DNA of 63,039 nt from an uncultured Eubacteriales bacterium (GCA_902783575.1 CACZRP010000020.1:1-63039); one strand, 5' to 3'. Counted from the stretch's first letter, positions 41,323 through 51,280 are shown. Notes: a model not told the origin generated them from the sequence alone. Made by a program: numbers and translations.

Positions 41323-42009
41323 CTAAACAGTTGATTCATCAGCCGGACGGGGTTCCTCCTCAGCCGTTTCCGGCTCAGGAACAAGGCCGCTGATGGTCTC
41401 TATGGCCTTCCACAGCTCCTCTCTGCCGGTTTTGTTCAGAGAAGAATAGGGAAGGATTTCCGAGCTCTTCACTCCCAGCGCCTGGGCCAGAATTTTCTTC
41501 TGATGAGGCAGCTGATTGCGGGTAATCTTATCCGCCTTCGTGGCCACCACCAGGGTGGGAACCTCATAATGCCGGAGCCAGTCCATCATCATGAGGTCGT
41601 TTTCGCCGGGCTCGTGGCGGATATCCACCAGCAAAAGCACAGCCTTCAGGGTATTTCTCCGGGACAGATAGGTTTCGATGACCTTGCCCCAGCGGGCCTG
41701 CTCCGCCTTGGAAATCTTGGCGTAGCCGTAGCCGGGGAGATCCACAAAGTACAGACTCTGATCGATGTCGAACCAGTTGATGGTCCGGGTTTTTCCCGGC
41801 ACCGCGCTGGTTCTGGCCAGGCCGTTTCTGCCTGTGCCCTTTCTGCCCAGCAGAGAATTAATCAGGGAAGATTTACCTACATTGGATTTGCCGGCAAAAG
41901 CGATTTCCGGGAGGGACTCTTCCGGAAACTGCCTGACATTCCCGCAGACGGCAGACAAAGCCGCCTTCACTCCCCTTCTCCAGATCGTTTTTTTACCGGT
42001 TTCGCTCAT
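41323..42009 (-). CDS. engB: Ribosome biogenesis GTPase EngB/YsxC
   Basis: A 228-residue GTPase needed for assembly of the 50S subunit. G1 is [16 protein letters not shown]2 [10 protein letters not shown]3 [12 protein letters not shown] and G4 VATKADKI. An acidic Pro/Glu tail of about 25 residues follows the domain. The start overlaps the clpX stop by 4 nt. The lon protease gene often found between clpX and engB in Clostridia is missing here. Confidence 0.95.
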   Translation of the reverse strand: MSETGKKTIWRRGVKAALSAVCGNVRQFPEESLPEIAFAGKSNVGKSSLINSLLGRKGTGRNGLARTSAVPGKTRTINWFDIDQSLYFVDLPGYGYAKISKAEQARWGKVIETYLSRRNTLKAVLLLVDIRHEPGENDLMMMDWLRHYEVPTLVVATKADKITRNQLPHQKKILAQALGVKSSEILPYSSLNKTGREELWKAIETISGLVPEPETAEEEPRPADESTV

Positions 42010-43322
42010 GCTTTCTTCTTTCCTTTTCTGGGATCGTTTTCGGTGGTTTCGGAGATGTTGTCTCTCTTTTTGCGTTCCCGGGATTCGCCATATTCGATGA
42101 TGGCTTCCCCTGTTCCGTTAACCAGCTCCTTGGTAATGGTAACCCGGACAGCGTTGTCAATGGAGGGAATCTCAAACATCAGATCCTGCAGAGCGTTCTC
42201 CATAATGGATTTCAGTCCGCGGGCACCGGTTTTTCTTTCGGTGGCCTGATGGGCCATTTCCAGCAGAGCCTCATCCGTGAATACAAGCTCCACATTATCC
42301 AGGGAGAAGAGAGCCTGATACTGCTTCACCAGGGAGTTCTTGGGCTCCTTCAGAATCCGCACCAGGGCATCCTCGTCCAGAGGATCCAGGGCCACTTCCA
42401 CAGGAAGACGGCCGACAAACTCGGGAATCAGGCCGAATTTGATCAGATCCTGAGGCTGAATCTCATGGAGAATATCCGCATCCTGCTCCTTCTGGGTCTT
42501 GGCAGGCATGCCGGACAGATTGAAGCCCATGACCTTCTGGTTGGTGCGGTTCTTGATGATCTTCTCCAGACCATCAAAGGCTCCGCCGCAGATAAACAGG
42601 ATATGGGTGGTATCGATCTGCAGGAAGTCCTGCTGGGGATGCTTTCTTCCGCCATTGGGCGGCACGTTGGCCACGGTACTCTCCAGAATCTTCAGCAGCG
42701 CCTGCTGAACTCCTTCACCGGAGACATCCCGGGTGATGGAGGGATTTTCAGACTTTCTGGCAATCTTATCTACTTCATCGATATAGATGATGCCGTGTTC
42801 AGCCCGCTCGATATCAAAATCCGCGGCCTGAATCAGCTTCAGGAGGACATTTTCCACATCCTCACCCACATAGCCGGCCTCTGTCAGCGTGGTAGCATCC
42901 GCGATGGCAAAGGGAACATTGATAATCTTGGCCAGGGTCTGCGCCAGATAGGTCTTGCCGGAACCGGTGGGACCAATCAGCAGGATGTTGCTCTTCTGCA
43001 GCTCTACATCTTCGATCTTGTCACGCACCTGGGTGCGTTTATAATGATTGTAAACGGCAATGGAAAGGGCTTTCTTGGCCGCGTCCTGACCGATAACATA
43101 CTCATCCAGATAGCCCTTGATCTCCTTGGGAGTCATGAAATCAGCCGCGTAGAACTGATCGTCCATCTCGGAGAACTCGTGCTCGATGATATCGGCGCAC
43201 AGCTGAACGCATTCATCACAAATGAATACGCCGTTGCCGGCAATGAGGCGCTTGACCTGATCCTGCCCCTTTCCGCAGAAAGAACAGCTGATCCGTTTAC
43301 GGTCGTCCATTCTTGAAGGCAT
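42006..43322 (-). CDS. clpX: ClpX, ATPase subunit of the Clp protease
   Basis: A 438-residue AAA+ unfoldase. The zinc-binding domain has [11 protein letters not shown] and CDEC (residues about 13-40). Walker A is [12 protein letters not shown], Walker [11 protein letters not shown], and the pore region around [11 protein letters not shown] is intact; the IGF-like loop for ClpP docking reads KVMGFN nearby. It is 17 nt downstream of clpP. Confidence 0.97.
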   Translation of the reverse strand: MPSRMDDRKRISCSFCGKGQDQVKRLIAGNGVFICDECVQLCADIIEHEFSEMDDQFYAADFMTPKEIKGYLDEYVIGQDAAKKALSIAVYNHYKRTQVRDKIEDVELQKSNILLIGPTGSGKTYLAQTLAKIINVPFAIADATTLTEAGYVGEDVENVLLKLIQAADFDIERAEHGIIYIDEVDKIARKSENPSITRDVSGEGVQQALLKILESTVANVPPNGGRKHPQQDFLQIDTTHILFICGGAFDGLEKIIKNRTNQKVMGFNLSGMPAKTQKEQDADILHEIQPQDLIKFGLIPEFVGRLPVEVALDPLDEDALVRILKEPKNSLVKQYQALFSLDNVELVFTDEALLEMAHQATERKTGARGLKSIMENALQDLMFEIPSIDNAVRVTITKELVNGTGEAIIEYGESRERKKRDNISETTENDPRKGKKKA

Positions 43323-43339
43323 AAGGTTACTCTTTTCTA

Positions 43340-43942
43340 TTATTTCTTTTTGCTGATGATTTCATCAACCAGGCCATAGGCTACCGCTTCTTCTGCTGTC
43401 AGCCAGTTGTCGCGGTCCGTGTCTTTTTCGATCACTTCAATGGGCTTGCCGGTGTTCTCAGCAAGGATCCGGTTCAGGCGCTCCTTCATGGCCAGAATGT
43501 GCTCAGCCTGGATTTTGATATCCGTGGCCTGGCCCTGGGATCCGCCGGAGGGCTGATGGATCATGACTTCCGCGTTGGGAAGGACATATCTCTTGCCCTT
43601 GGTGCCGCCGGCCAGCAGGAAGGCGCCCATGCTGGCAGCCATGCCCATGCAGATGGTGGACACGTCAGCACGAACCAGCTGCATGGTATCGTAGATGGCC
43701 AAGCCTGCGGTTACGGAGCCGCCGGGGCTGTTGATGTACAGCTGAATATCCTTGGTGGGATCTTCAGAATCCAGGAACAGCAGCTGCGCCACCACCAGGG
43801 AAGCGGTCACATCATTGACCTCGTCACACAGGAGCACGATTCTCTCCTTCAGCAGACGGGAATAAATATCGAAAGAACGTTCGCCGCGGCTGGTTTCTTC
43901 CACGACGACAGGAACTAATGCGTTTTTGATCTGAGGATTCAT
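43340..43942 (-). CDS. clpP: ClpP serine protease subunit
   Basis: A 200-residue ClpP. The catalytic Ser is in [11 protein letters not shown], the His in VMIHQPSGG and an Asp follows about 50 residues later in [10 protein letters not shown]. It forms a barrel that degrades proteins unfolded by ClpX. It is preceded by the tig terminator and has GGAG 9 nt upstream of the ATG (AAAGGAGAAAGAAG). No strong promoter is visible between the terminator and clpP, so expression may be by read-through. Confidence 0.97.
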   Translation of the reverse strand: MNPQIKNALVPVVVEETSRGERSFDIYSRLLKERIVLLCDEVNDVTASLVVAQLLFLDSEDPTKDIQLYINSPGGSVTAGLAIYDTMQLVRADVSTICMGMAASMGAFLLAGGTKGKRYVLPNAEVMIHQPSGGSQGQATDIKIQAEHILAMKERLNRILAENTGKPIEVIEKDTDRDNWLTAEEAVAYGLVDEIISKKK

Positions 43943-43972
43943 CTTCTTTCTCCTTTCTCTAGATCATGGGTG

Positions 43973-44010
43973 ATAAAAAACACAGGCCCGGAAGGAAAGC
44001 CTACCGGGCC
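43973..44010 (-). terminator. Terminator (or attenuator) between tig and clpP
   Basis: On the minus strand GGCCCGG (44004-44010) and CCGGGCC (43985-43991) flank an inner AGG / CCT pair, followed by TGTG and TTTTTT. It lies about 50 nt after the trigger factor stop and 30 nt before the clpP ATG. Confidence 0.85.
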
Positions 44011-44058
44011 GGACGGAAAGCAGGGATGCTCTCCGGTGATTGTCTGTTAATTTCCGGT

Positions 44059-45339
44059 TCAGTCTACGGCGTTCGCTACCAGCAGATCCAGCGCTTTGGT
44101 GTTCAGCAGGTTTGCTTTGATATTCTTGATTTCGCTCTCGCCGATGGCATTCTTGATCTGATCCAGCTCCATGCCGTACATCTTTGCCATATTCTCCAGT
44201 TCCTTCTCCACATCCTCGTCGGAGGCTTCTACGCCTTCCGCCTTGGCAATGGCTTCCAGAACCAGGTTCTCTTTCAGTCTCTTCTCAGCTTCGGGACGAA
44301 CGGAAGCCACCAGGCTCTCCATGGTGGTGCCGGTATACTTCATATACTGGTTCATATCCATTCCCTGATAGCGAAGGGTCTGGGCATATTCGTTGATCAT
44401 CTGATCGCACTGCTCGTCAACCATGGCCTTGGGCATATCCATGGTGGAAGCGGAAACAACCTGATCCAGCAGCTTGTTCTTCAGCTCGCTCTCAGCCTGT
44501 TTCTGTTTGCGCTCGGTGATGGTCTTCTTCAGATCTTCCTTGTACTCCTCCAGGGTGTCGAACTCGGAAACATCTTTGGCGAATTCGTCATCGATCTCGG
44601 GAAGCTCTTCAGCCTTGATGCTGTTGATCTTAACGCCAAATACAGCGGGCTTGCCGGCCAGGTCAGCGGCATGATAGTTCTCGGGGAAGGTCACATTGAC
44701 ATCCAGCTCTTCGCCGATGCTGTGGCCGATCAGCTGCTCTTCGAAGTTGTCGATGAAGCTGTGGGATCCGATCTTCAGATCATAACCCTGGGCGGTGCCT
44801 CCGTCGAAGGCCTTGCCATCGATGGTTCCTGCATAGTCGATATTGACATTGTCTCCGTCCTCAACGGCACGGTCGGTGATCTCGATGGTACGGGCATTTC
44901 TCTTTGCCACGCGGTCCAGCTCTTCTTTCACATCGTCCTCGGTTACTTCCACGGGAGCCTGGTCCTTCTTCAGACCTTTGTACTCACCCAGGGTAACTTC
45001 AGGCTTGATGGCGACTTCGCAGGTAACCACAACAGGCTGTCCCTCGTCGATACGATCTACATTCACGTTGGGACGGGACATAACATCGAGGTTGTTCTCC
45101 TCTACGGCCTGCTGATACTCATCAGGCAGAACCTCATTCAGGGCATCTTCGTAAAAAACTTCTTTGCCATATGCGCGAACGACCATCTGATAAGGAACCT
45201 TGCCCTTACGGAAGCCGGGGATAGAAATCTGCTTCTTCTGCTTGTTATAAACGGTACGGATGGCATTTTCGAACTTTTCGGGGCTGATCTCGAGGGTCAG
45301 CTTAACCATGGAACCGCCTAAATTTTCAACTTTACTCAT
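44059..45339 (-). CDS. tig: Trigger factor, ribosome-associated chaperone and prolyl isomerase
   Basis: A 426-residue three-domain chaperone. The ribosome-binding loop is GFRKGKVP (about 44-51). The FKBP-like domain (about 150-245) has DYAGTIDGKAFDGG and the C-terminal arm domain is helical. I start at the ATG at 45339, with AGGAGG 8 nt upstream; the longer frame starts upstream of that site. A strong promoter lies inside the 3' end of the preceding membrane protein gene. Confidence 0.96.
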   Translation of the reverse strand: MSKVENLGGSMVKLTLEISPEKFENAIRTVYNKQKKQISIPGFRKGKVPYQMVVRAYGKEVFYEDALNEVLPDEYQQAVEENNLDVMSRPNVNVDRIDEGQPVVVTCEVAIKPEVTLGEYKGLKKDQAPVEVTEDDVKEELDRVAKRNARTIEITDRAVEDGDNVNIDYAGTIDGKAFDGGTAQGYDLKIGSHSFIDNFEEQLIGHSIGEELDVNVTFPENYHAADLAGKPAVFGVKINSIKAEELPEIDDEFAKDVSEFDTLEEYKEDLKKTITERKQKQAESELKNKLLDQVVSASTMDMPKAMVDEQCDQMINEYAQTLRYQGMDMNQYMKYTGTTMESLVASVRPEAEKRLKENLVLEAIAKAEGVEASDEDVEKELENMAKMYGMELDQIKNAIGESEIKNIKANLLNTKALDLLVANAVD

Positions 45340-45403
45340 TGTATATTCCTCCTGGAGAATAAATGTCAAATGTATTCCTAAATACAGACAAACCTAAATC
45401 AAG

Positions 45404-45433
45404 ATTATACACGATTTACTGGTTCTCTGTCAA
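45404..45433 (-). promoter_or_regulatory. Strong promoter of tig
   Basis: On the minus strand: TTGACA (-35, 45428-45433; perfect), 18-nt spacer, TATAAT (-10, 45404-45409; perfect). The -35 lies within the last codons of the gene ending at 45416. Confidence 0.8.
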
Positions 45434-46279
45434 TAGTTTCTCTTTCCTGTATTCCGCTCCCATAAAGACCAGGGCACCCACCGTGTAGCCATACATGGTG
45501 ATGATGGAGGTCATGGTGGATATTACCACCTGCAGCGCCATGGAAACCACCGGCTGGGTGATGAAGTCGAAGATGTTGGACAGGGCCAGGGAAAGCCCCA
45601 TCTGCAGCACGCCGGTCAGCACGGTAATCAGGGCGAAGATGCCCAGCGTCTGCCACATCCGGCCCTTCAGTACGAAAAAGACATACCGGATATTATCAAA
45701 ACCCATCCTTGCCCTCAGGGCGGCCGTCGTACCGGTGCAGCTCTGAAGCATCACCAGCAGGATCGCCACCAGCAGGACGCCGGGAATCACCAGAAGGCCC
45801 AGCAGCGGTATGATCACAAAGATCGACATGGCGGAAATGCTGACCACGGCACCCAGCGCCACCAGAATCAGGGTGACGATGGCCCTTGGCCACATACGGA
45901 TTCCCCGGTAAAAGATGGCGGAGAAGGTTTTGGTTTCCATCTGGTTCTCATCGATCCACAGCGCGCAGATCACGGCGATCACCAGGATGGCCACTTCCTC
46001 CAGCAGCGTCATCACCAGCTGCACAATTCCCAGCTTGGCCATCTGGGCCATCAGAAGCTCCGGCGCCTCCACCGTCAGATCCAGAAGGCTGACCTGGTAC
46101 TGAAGGACGATCTGTATGGGAAGGTACACCAGCAGCGCCAGGAACACATAATAGCTGAAGCGGGATTTCATGAGGGTCCAGGCTTCTTTGAAATTCTCGG
46201 CAACAGTAAAATAGTCGCTTCTCATGCGCTCCGCCAGGGGGCTGAAGATTCTCTCTTCCTGAGGCTGTTCATCGATCAT
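45416..46279 (-). CDS. Polytopic membrane protein of unknown function
   Basis: A 287-residue integral membrane protein with about six hydrophobic helices after a 30-residue cytoplasmic lead (helices near 42-62, 86-108, 130-150, 157-180, 212-235 and 245-265). The arrangement resembles YciC or 'glycerophosphodiester phosphodiesterase membrane domain' proteins, but I see no diagnostic motif. It overlaps hemZ by 11 nt and closes the relA-dtd-hemZ operon. A role in envelope maintenance is only a guess. Confidence 0.78.
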   Translation of the reverse strand: MIDEQPQEERIFSPLAERMRSDYFTVAENFKEAWTLMKSRFSYYVFLALLVYLPIQIVLQYQVSLLDLTVEAPELLMAQMAKLGIVQLVMTLLEEVAILVIAVICALWIDENQMETKTFSAIFYRGIRMWPRAIVTLILVALGAVVSISAMSIFVIIPLLGLLVIPGVLLVAILLVMLQSCTGTTAALRARMGFDNIRYVFFVLKGRMWQTLGIFALITVLTGVLQMGLSLALSNIFDFITQPVVSMALQVVISTMTSIITMYGYTVGALVFMGAEYRKEKLLTENQ

Positions 46280-47735
46280 GTTGACAAAAGCCCTCCTTTT
46301 TTCTCTGTATCATTTCATCGATCCTTGAAATATACTGCTCAATTCCCTTGACGTTGGGAACTCTTTCGATCCGGTTTTCGGCAGGGGTATAGACCTTGCT
46401 CACCCCTCCGGCTCCGAAGGCGGCGATGGACTGCCTTTCCTCCATAATCTCGATATTGTAGATGCCCTCGGTACCCGCCCGGGCGTAGCCCACATTTTCA
46501 AAGTTTCCGGCCATGTTTTTCTGCCGGTACATGTAATAGGGAAACAGGCCCAGACTGCGGGCGGTATCCGCAGACAGCCGGATCATCCGGTCCATCAGCT
46601 CCGCCAGAGCCAGCGGGTTTTCCTTGAGATATTTCGCTCCGTCCCCTTCTTCGTTCATACGGGAGGAGCGTTTCACCGCCAGGGTATGCACCGTCAGGTT
46701 GTCCGGCTTCAGCCGGCTGACGGCCTTCATGGTGGTTTCCACCTCTTCCATGCCCTCACCTTCCAGGCCCAGAATCAGATCCATGTTGATAATGAAATGG
46801 TCCAGGGACCGGGCCAGGGCAAAGGCCTCTTCCACCTGCTGTACCGTGTGCTTCCTTCCAATCCTGTCCAGGGTTTCCTGCACCATGGTCTGGGGATTGA
46901 TGGAAATTCTACCCACGCCGGCTTCCTTCAGTACCTGCAGCTTCTCCAGGGTGATGGTATCCGGCCGTCCCGCCTCCACCGTCACTTCCTTCAGACCGCT
47001 GATATGGAACGCCGCTTCGCATTCACTAAGGAGCCGCTTCATCTGGTCCGGCTCCAGGGTGGTGGGCGTTCCGCCTCCCATGTAGAAGGAACGGATCCTC
47101 CGGCCGGAAAGCACAGGGCCCGCCTCCCGGATTTCCTTAATGAGCGCCGTAAGGTACGCCTCGGAGTATTTCTGAAAGGCCCGGGAATCGCTGCTGATAA
47201 AGCTGCAGTAGGAGCACCTGGTGGGACAGAAGGGAATGCCCACATAGATGCTGACATCCTCGCCCCTCTGATCCTCCATGAGCCGCCGCTCCGCAAAGGC
47301 CACCTTGGCGCAGAGAACGGCTTTGTCCAGTCTCAGAAGATAATGGTCCGTGAGGATGCGGATAATGTCCGGCACCGAAAGACCCTGCTCCAGATAGGCA
47401 TAGGCTATCTTGGTGGGTCTGACCCCTGTCAGAATCCCCCAGGGCAGGCCCTCCTGCTCCAGATAGTCCGCCATCAGCCGGTAGATCACCAGCTTGGCCC
47501 GGTTCTTGGACGCCTCTCCCTGATAGTTGTCGAAGGTCTCATCCACCCTCCGGGAATAAAGGACCTTTCCCGTTTCATCGTAGAGCTCTCCGGCGGTCTC
47601 ATCCTCCGTCAGGACTAAGCCGCCTCTTCCCTCGGCCCTCCTGGGAAGGACCTCGCATAACGGAAAAAATTCCCGGATCAGCGTCGATAACTCGTAAAAA
47701 TGCTTCTCCGGGCATATTAAAACAAACTGATCCAT
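46269..47735 (-). CDS. hemZ: Oxygen-independent coproporphyrinogen III oxidase-like HemZ
   Basis: A 488-residue radical-SAM protein of the HemZ group. An N-terminal domain of about 160 residues precedes the cluster motif PFCPTRCSYCSF (CxxxCxxC). GGGTPTTLEP, TVEAGRPDTI, RISINPQT and NMDLILGLEGEG follow as in HemN-like enzymes. Whether it makes haem or is a related enzyme is uncertain, since no other haem genes are in the window. It shares one base with dtd. Confidence 0.9.
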   Translation of the reverse strand: MDQFVLICPEKHFYELSTLIREFFPLCEVLPRRAEGRGGLVLTEDETAGELYDETGKVLYSRRVDETFDNYQGEASKNRAKLVIYRLMADYLEQEGLPWGILTGVRPTKIAYAYLEQGLSVPDIIRILTDHYLLRLDKAVLCAKVAFAERRLMEDQRGEDVSIYVGIPFCPTRCSYCSFISSDSRAFQKYSEAYLTALIKEIREAGPVLSGRRIRSFYMGGGTPTTLEPDQMKRLLSECEAAFHISGLKEVTVEAGRPDTITLEKLQVLKEAGVGRISINPQTMVQETLDRIGRKHTVQQVEEAFALARSLDHFIINMDLILGLEGEGMEEVETTMKAVSRLKPDNLTVHTLAVKRSSRMNEEGDGAKYLKENPLALAELMDRMIRLSADTARSLGLFPYYMYRQKNMAGNFENVGYARAGTEGIYNIEIMEERQSIAAFGAGGVSKVYTPAENRIERVPNVKGIEQYISRIDEMIQRKKEGFCQHDR

Positions 47736-48190
47736 CAGAACACCTTATCGCTGTCCAGCAGCAGGGTGACCGGTCCGTCCAGGTGGGTATTGATCTGCAT
47801 ATCCGCCTGGAACAGGCCGGTATGGATCTCCACTCCGCCGTGGGCTCTGGCGTAACTGACAAAGCTTTCATAGATGCCGGCCGCCTCATCCACCGGGGCT
47901 CCGGAGGAATAGCTGGGCCTTCTTCCGTGGCGGCAGTCGCCGTACAGGGTAAAATTGGAAACAATGAACAGGCCCAGCCCCTGATCCTTGATGGAGAGAT
48001 TCATCTTGCCCTGCTCATCCTCGAAGATTCTCAGATTCACCAGCTTATCCAGCATGTAGGCAAAGACCTTCTCATTGTTGTCGCCGCTCTCGATGCCCAC
48101 CATGGCCAGAATGCCGGCGTCCATCTGATCGAAGGGCTCTCCGTCGGCGGTCAGGGCCACGGAGCGGACCCGCTGTATGACAATTCGCAT
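47735..48190 (-). CDS. dtd: D-aminoacyl-tRNA deacylase
   Basis: A 151-residue editing enzyme that removes D-amino acids from tRNA. The motif SNFTLYGDCRHGRRPSYS matches the usual SQFTLYGD--KGRRPSF. The Gly-cisPro motif near the end reads HLDGPVTLLLDS; the Gly-Pro is intact but the Asn usually before Asp-Gly-Pro is Leu. It lies 15 nt after relA, a common pairing. Confidence 0.94.
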   Translation of the reverse strand: MRIVIQRVRSVALTADGEPFDQMDAGILAMVGIESGDNNEKVFAYMLDKLVNLRIFEDEQGKMNLSIKDQGLGLFIVSNFTLYGDCRHGRRPSYSSGAPVDEAAGIYESFVSYARAHGGVEIHTGLFQADMQINTHLDGPVTLLLDSDKVF

Positions 48191-48205
48191 ATTAGTGACT
48201 CACTT

Positions 48206-50428
48206 TCAGGTACGGATGACTTCATATACGCCCTGGACCTGCTGCAGCTTGCTGACCAGCTGCTCCAGCTGGGAACGGTCATTGATCTCCACGCTGATCA
48301 TGAAGATGTTGTCGTTGCCGTCCTTGGTTCTCTTGGCTGTCAGGGCATGGATGTTGATATCCAGATGGCTGATGACGGAGCTGATCTCCATCAGCAGGCC
48401 TTTCTTGTCTATGGTGATGAGCTGCAGGCTGGATACGAAGGTGCCGCTTTCGGCGGTCTTGCCGGCCCACTCGGCCTCCAGCAGCCGCTCCCGCTCATCC
48501 TGGGGCATATTGACGATATTCGGGCAGTCGGTGCGGTGTATGGAAACGCCTCTTCCCCGGGTCACATAACCGATGATCTCGTCTCCGGGCACGGGGTTGC
48601 AGCAGCGGGAGAAACGCACGGCCACATCCTGCAGACCCTTGACAATAATGGCGCTGCGGCCCTTCTGGACCTTTGCCTCGTGGTTCTTCCGGGCGGATGC
48701 GCTCTGGTCGTTGATCTGTTCGGTGAGGTCCTCGTCGGTGATCTCCTTTGCTCTCTGCTTCTTGTATTCCTCGTAAAGGCGGTTCACCACCTGGCCTTCC
48801 TTCAGTCCGCCGAAGCCGATGGCCGCCAGCACGGAATTCCAGTCCTTGAAGCCGTATTTGCGCTGGACGATTTCCATCCAGTCCGGAACCATCAGCTCAT
48901 GGGAATCCGGCAGGCCTTTCATTTTGATGTAGCGGTCAATCAGCTCTTTGCCCTTGGTAACGTTCTCCTGCTTCTGCTCCTTGCGGAACCACTGATTGAT
49001 TTTATTTCTGGCCTGGGAGGTTTTGGCGATATTCAGCCAGTCGGCGCTGGGACCCTTGGAGTTCTGGGAGGTCATAATCTCCACCTGGTCCGCGTTCTCC
49101 AGCACCGTATCCAGGGGAACAATCCTTCCGTTCACCCGGGCGCCCACCATCTTGTTGCCCACCGCGCTGTGGATCTGGTAGGCAAAGTCCACCACCGTGG
49201 CTCCCGAGGGCATGGTGATGACCTCGCCGCCGGGGGTGAAGCAGTATACATTCTCCTTGAAGATGTTCAGATCATCCTTCAGGGTATCGATAAATTCATG
49301 GTTATCGGACAGGTCCTGCTGCCATTCCAGAATCTTCTGCAGCCACTTCATCTTCTCCAACTCGGAGGTGTCGTTGGGACCGGTCTTGCCCTCCTTGTAT
49401 TTCCAGTGGGCGGCGATGCCGTATTCCGCGGTGCGGTGCATTTCCCAGGTACGGATCTGCACCTCAAAGGGGGATCCGCCGGGGCCCATCAGGGTGGTAT
49501 GCAGGGACTGGTACATGTTGGACTTGGGCATGGCGATATAGTCCTTGAAGCGGCCCGGCATGGGGGTATACATATCGTGAACGATACCCAGGGAACCATA
49601 GCAGTCCTTCACCGTGTCCACAATAATCCGCACCGCCAGCAGGTCGTAAATCTGGTCCAGGGATTTGGTCTTGGTGACCATCTTCTTATAGATGCTGAAG
49701 AAGTGCTTGGGCCGTCCGTACACCGTGGCCCTGATACCCAGCTCATCCAGCTTGGCCTTGATATCCGTAACGATATCCTCGATATATTTCTCCCGGGTGG
49801 AGAGCTTTTCATGAATCAGCCTGGTGAGCTCCTTGTACTGCTCAGGCTCCAGGTATTTCAGACACAGATCATCCAGCTCGACCTTGATCTTGCTGATACC
49901 GAGTCTCTCGGCAATGGGGGCATAGATATCCAGGGTTTCTCTGGCTTTTTCCTTCTGTTTGGCGGGTTCCTTGTACTCCAGGGTGCGCATATTGTGCAGG
50001 CGGTCCGCCAGCTTGATCAGTATGACGCGGATATCCTTGGCCATGGCCAGGAACATTTTGCGGTAGTTTTCCGCCTGGATCTCCTGCTTGTCAGTGGTGC
50101 GGTATTTCAGCTGTTTCAGCTTGGTCACGCCATCCACCAGCTCCGCCACCTCTTCGCCGAAGGAGCTGCGGATATCATCCAGCGAGACGGAGGTATCCTC
50201 CACCACGTCGTGCAGAAGGCCTGCCTCAATGGTTTCCAGGTCCAATTCCAGCTGGGCCAGGATAATGGCCACGTTCAGAGGATGGATAATATAAGGCTCG
50301 CCGGACTGGCGCAGCTGCCCCTCATGGGCTTTTTCCGCCATCAGATAGGCTTCCTGGATCTTGGAAAGATCTGTGGAAGGATGATATTTCTGAATGGTCT
50401 CGATTAGGGTGTTATATAAAGGGTCCAT
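48206..50428 (-). CDS. rel: Bifunctional (p)ppGpp synthetase/hydrolase RelA/SpoT (Rel)
   Basis: A 740-residue stringent-response enzyme. The hydrolase HD motif reads GLLHDVVEDT (about 54-63), so hydrolysis should be active. The synthetase domain has RPKHFFSIYKKM, YDLLAVRIIV and NMYQSLHTT. A TGS domain (VYCFTPGGEVITMPSGA), a conserved-Cys region (RFSRCCNPVPGDEI), and a C-terminal ACT domain follow. It is the only long Rel in the window and leads an operon with dtd and hemZ. Confidence 0.96.
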   Translation of the reverse strand: MDPLYNTLIETIQKYHPSTDLSKIQEAYLMAEKAHEGQLRQSGEPYIIHPLNVAIILAQLELDLETIEAGLLHDVVEDTSVSLDDIRSSFGEEVAELVDGVTKLKQLKYRTTDKQEIQAENYRKMFLAMAKDIRVILIKLADRLHNMRTLEYKEPAKQKEKARETLDIYAPIAERLGISKIKVELDDLCLKYLEPEQYKELTRLIHEKLSTREKYIEDIVTDIKAKLDELGIRATVYGRPKHFFSIYKKMVTKTKSLDQIYDLLAVRIIVDTVKDCYGSLGIVHDMYTPMPGRFKDYIAMPKSNMYQSLHTTLMGPGGSPFEVQIRTWEMHRTAEYGIAAHWKYKEGKTGPNDTSELEKMKWLQKILEWQQDLSDNHEFIDTLKDDLNIFKENVYCFTPGGEVITMPSGATVVDFAYQIHSAVGNKMVGARVNGRIVPLDTVLENADQVEIMTSQNSKGPSADWLNIAKTSQARNKINQWFRKEQKQENVTKGKELIDRYIKMKGLPDSHELMVPDWMEIVQRKYGFKDWNSVLAAIGFGGLKEGQVVNRLYEEYKKQRAKEITDEDLTEQINDQSASARKNHEAKVQKGRSAIIVKGLQDVAVRFSRCCNPVPGDEIIGYVTRGRGVSIHRTDCPNIVNMPQDERERLLEAEWAGKTAESGTFVSSLQLITIDKKGLLMEISSVISHLDINIHALTAKRTKDGNDNIFMISVEINDRSQLEQLVSKLQQVQGVYEVIRT

Positions 50429-50492
50429 AGATATACCTCTGATCTGCCGATAATGTTAAAAACTATAAAAATATACTTCCGGATAATTGACT

Positions 50493-50522
50493 ATTATACA
50501 ATCAAAAAGGGCTTCATTTCAA
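50493..50522 (-). promoter_or_regulatory. Promoter of rel
   Basis: On the minus strand: TTGAAA (-35, 50517-50522), 18-nt spacer, TATAAT (-10, 50493-50498), about 65 nt before the rel ATG. It overlaps the terminator of the upstream XRE gene. Confidence 0.6.
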
Positions 50523-50548
50523 CCTTTTCGGCTGAATTAGCCCTTTTT
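50504..50548 (-). terminator. Terminator of the XRE regulator gene
   Basis: AAAAAGGGCT (50504-50513) and AGCCCTTTTT (50539-50548) with a TTCA / TGAA inner pair give a stem with T-runs on both strands. On the minus strand it follows the 50582 stop by 33 nt. Confidence 0.75.
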
Positions 50549-50581
50549 CGGCGATTTGACCGTCTATGCACCCCTGAATGA

Positions 50582-51151
50582 TTACTTTTTGGTTTTCTTT
50601 TTCCTTTTTCCGGTTTGCTCCGCATCGGAGGTTTCAGAGGGTGTCTCCGCACCGGAAGGCAGCGGAATTACTTCCTCCGCTGCTGTCTGTGCAGAGGACG
50701 CAGGTTTGCGGAACAGCTTCCTCTGCAATGGATACAGGGTGATGGGCGTTGCTTCCTGGACGTTAATATGCATTTTCCGGCAGATATCCTCCAGGCTTTT
50801 GCCCCGGCTCATCTCCTTCTGCATCTCCAGGGTCAGGAAAATGTTTCTCAGAAGGAACACCGCCAGCTCCTGCTCTTCTTCCGTGTATCCCATCAGCATG
50901 CTGAGGGTCTCTCTTTTGACGGGCATGTCATAGTAGCTGATGCCCAGGACATCATCCATGCTGATGTTCAGATAGGAGCAGAGTCTGACCAGGGTCTCGA
51001 TCCCCACCGGCTTGCCGTTCTCTATCCTGCTGATGTGGGTTACCGAGCAGTTGACGCACCGGGACAGGCCCTCCTGGGTCAGGTTCCGTTCCAGCCTCCG
51101 CTTTTTGACATGGATTCCCAAAAGTGAAAAATCAATCATGTTTTGCATCAT
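50582..51151 (-). CDS. XRE-family transcriptional regulator
   Basis: A 189-residue cytoplasmic regulator. The helix-turn-helix (about 18-65) reads ERNLTQEGLSRCVNCSVTHIS (cited in part: LTQEGLSRCV) then RIENGKPVGIETLVRLCSYLNISMDDVL. A helical middle part is followed by a Pro/Glu/Ala tail and a final Lys-rich KRKKKTKK. The ATG at 51151 has GGAGG 7 nt upstream. A perfect 14-bp dyad sits in its upstream region at 51201-51214, so autoregulation is likely. Targets are unknown. Confidence 0.88.
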   Translation of the reverse strand: MMQNMIDFSLLGIHVKKRRLERNLTQEGLSRCVNCSVTHISRIENGKPVGIETLVRLCSYLNISMDDVLGISYYDMPVKRETLSMLMGYTEEEQELAVFLLRNIFLTLEMQKEMSRGKSLEDICRKMHINVQEATPITLYPLQRKLFRKPASSAQTAAEEVIPLPSGAETPSETSDAEQTGKRKKKTKK

Positions 51152-51200
51152 CACTATACCTCCAAATGTGGCTTTTTGTTGATCATAATAGAATTATGAC

Positions 51201-51214
51201 ATACTGTACAGTAT
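51201..51214. promoter_or_regulatory. Perfect 14-bp dyad, putative operator
   Basis: ATACTGTACAGTAT is a perfect palindrome about 50 nt upstream of the XRE gene start, in an AT-rich gap. The size and symmetry suit an XRE/Cro-type dimer. No clear promoter boxes could be fixed around it. Confidence 0.5.
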
Positions 51215-51280
51215 CAAACATGTTAAGTATTTATAGCATTTGTACTATTCAGAAAGTTATCAGAGGCAAATTTAAAAATG

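Noticed and set aside
43966..45321. 451-residue plus-strand frame opposite trigger factor
   Set aside because: Antisense shadow of a certain gene; no start signals.
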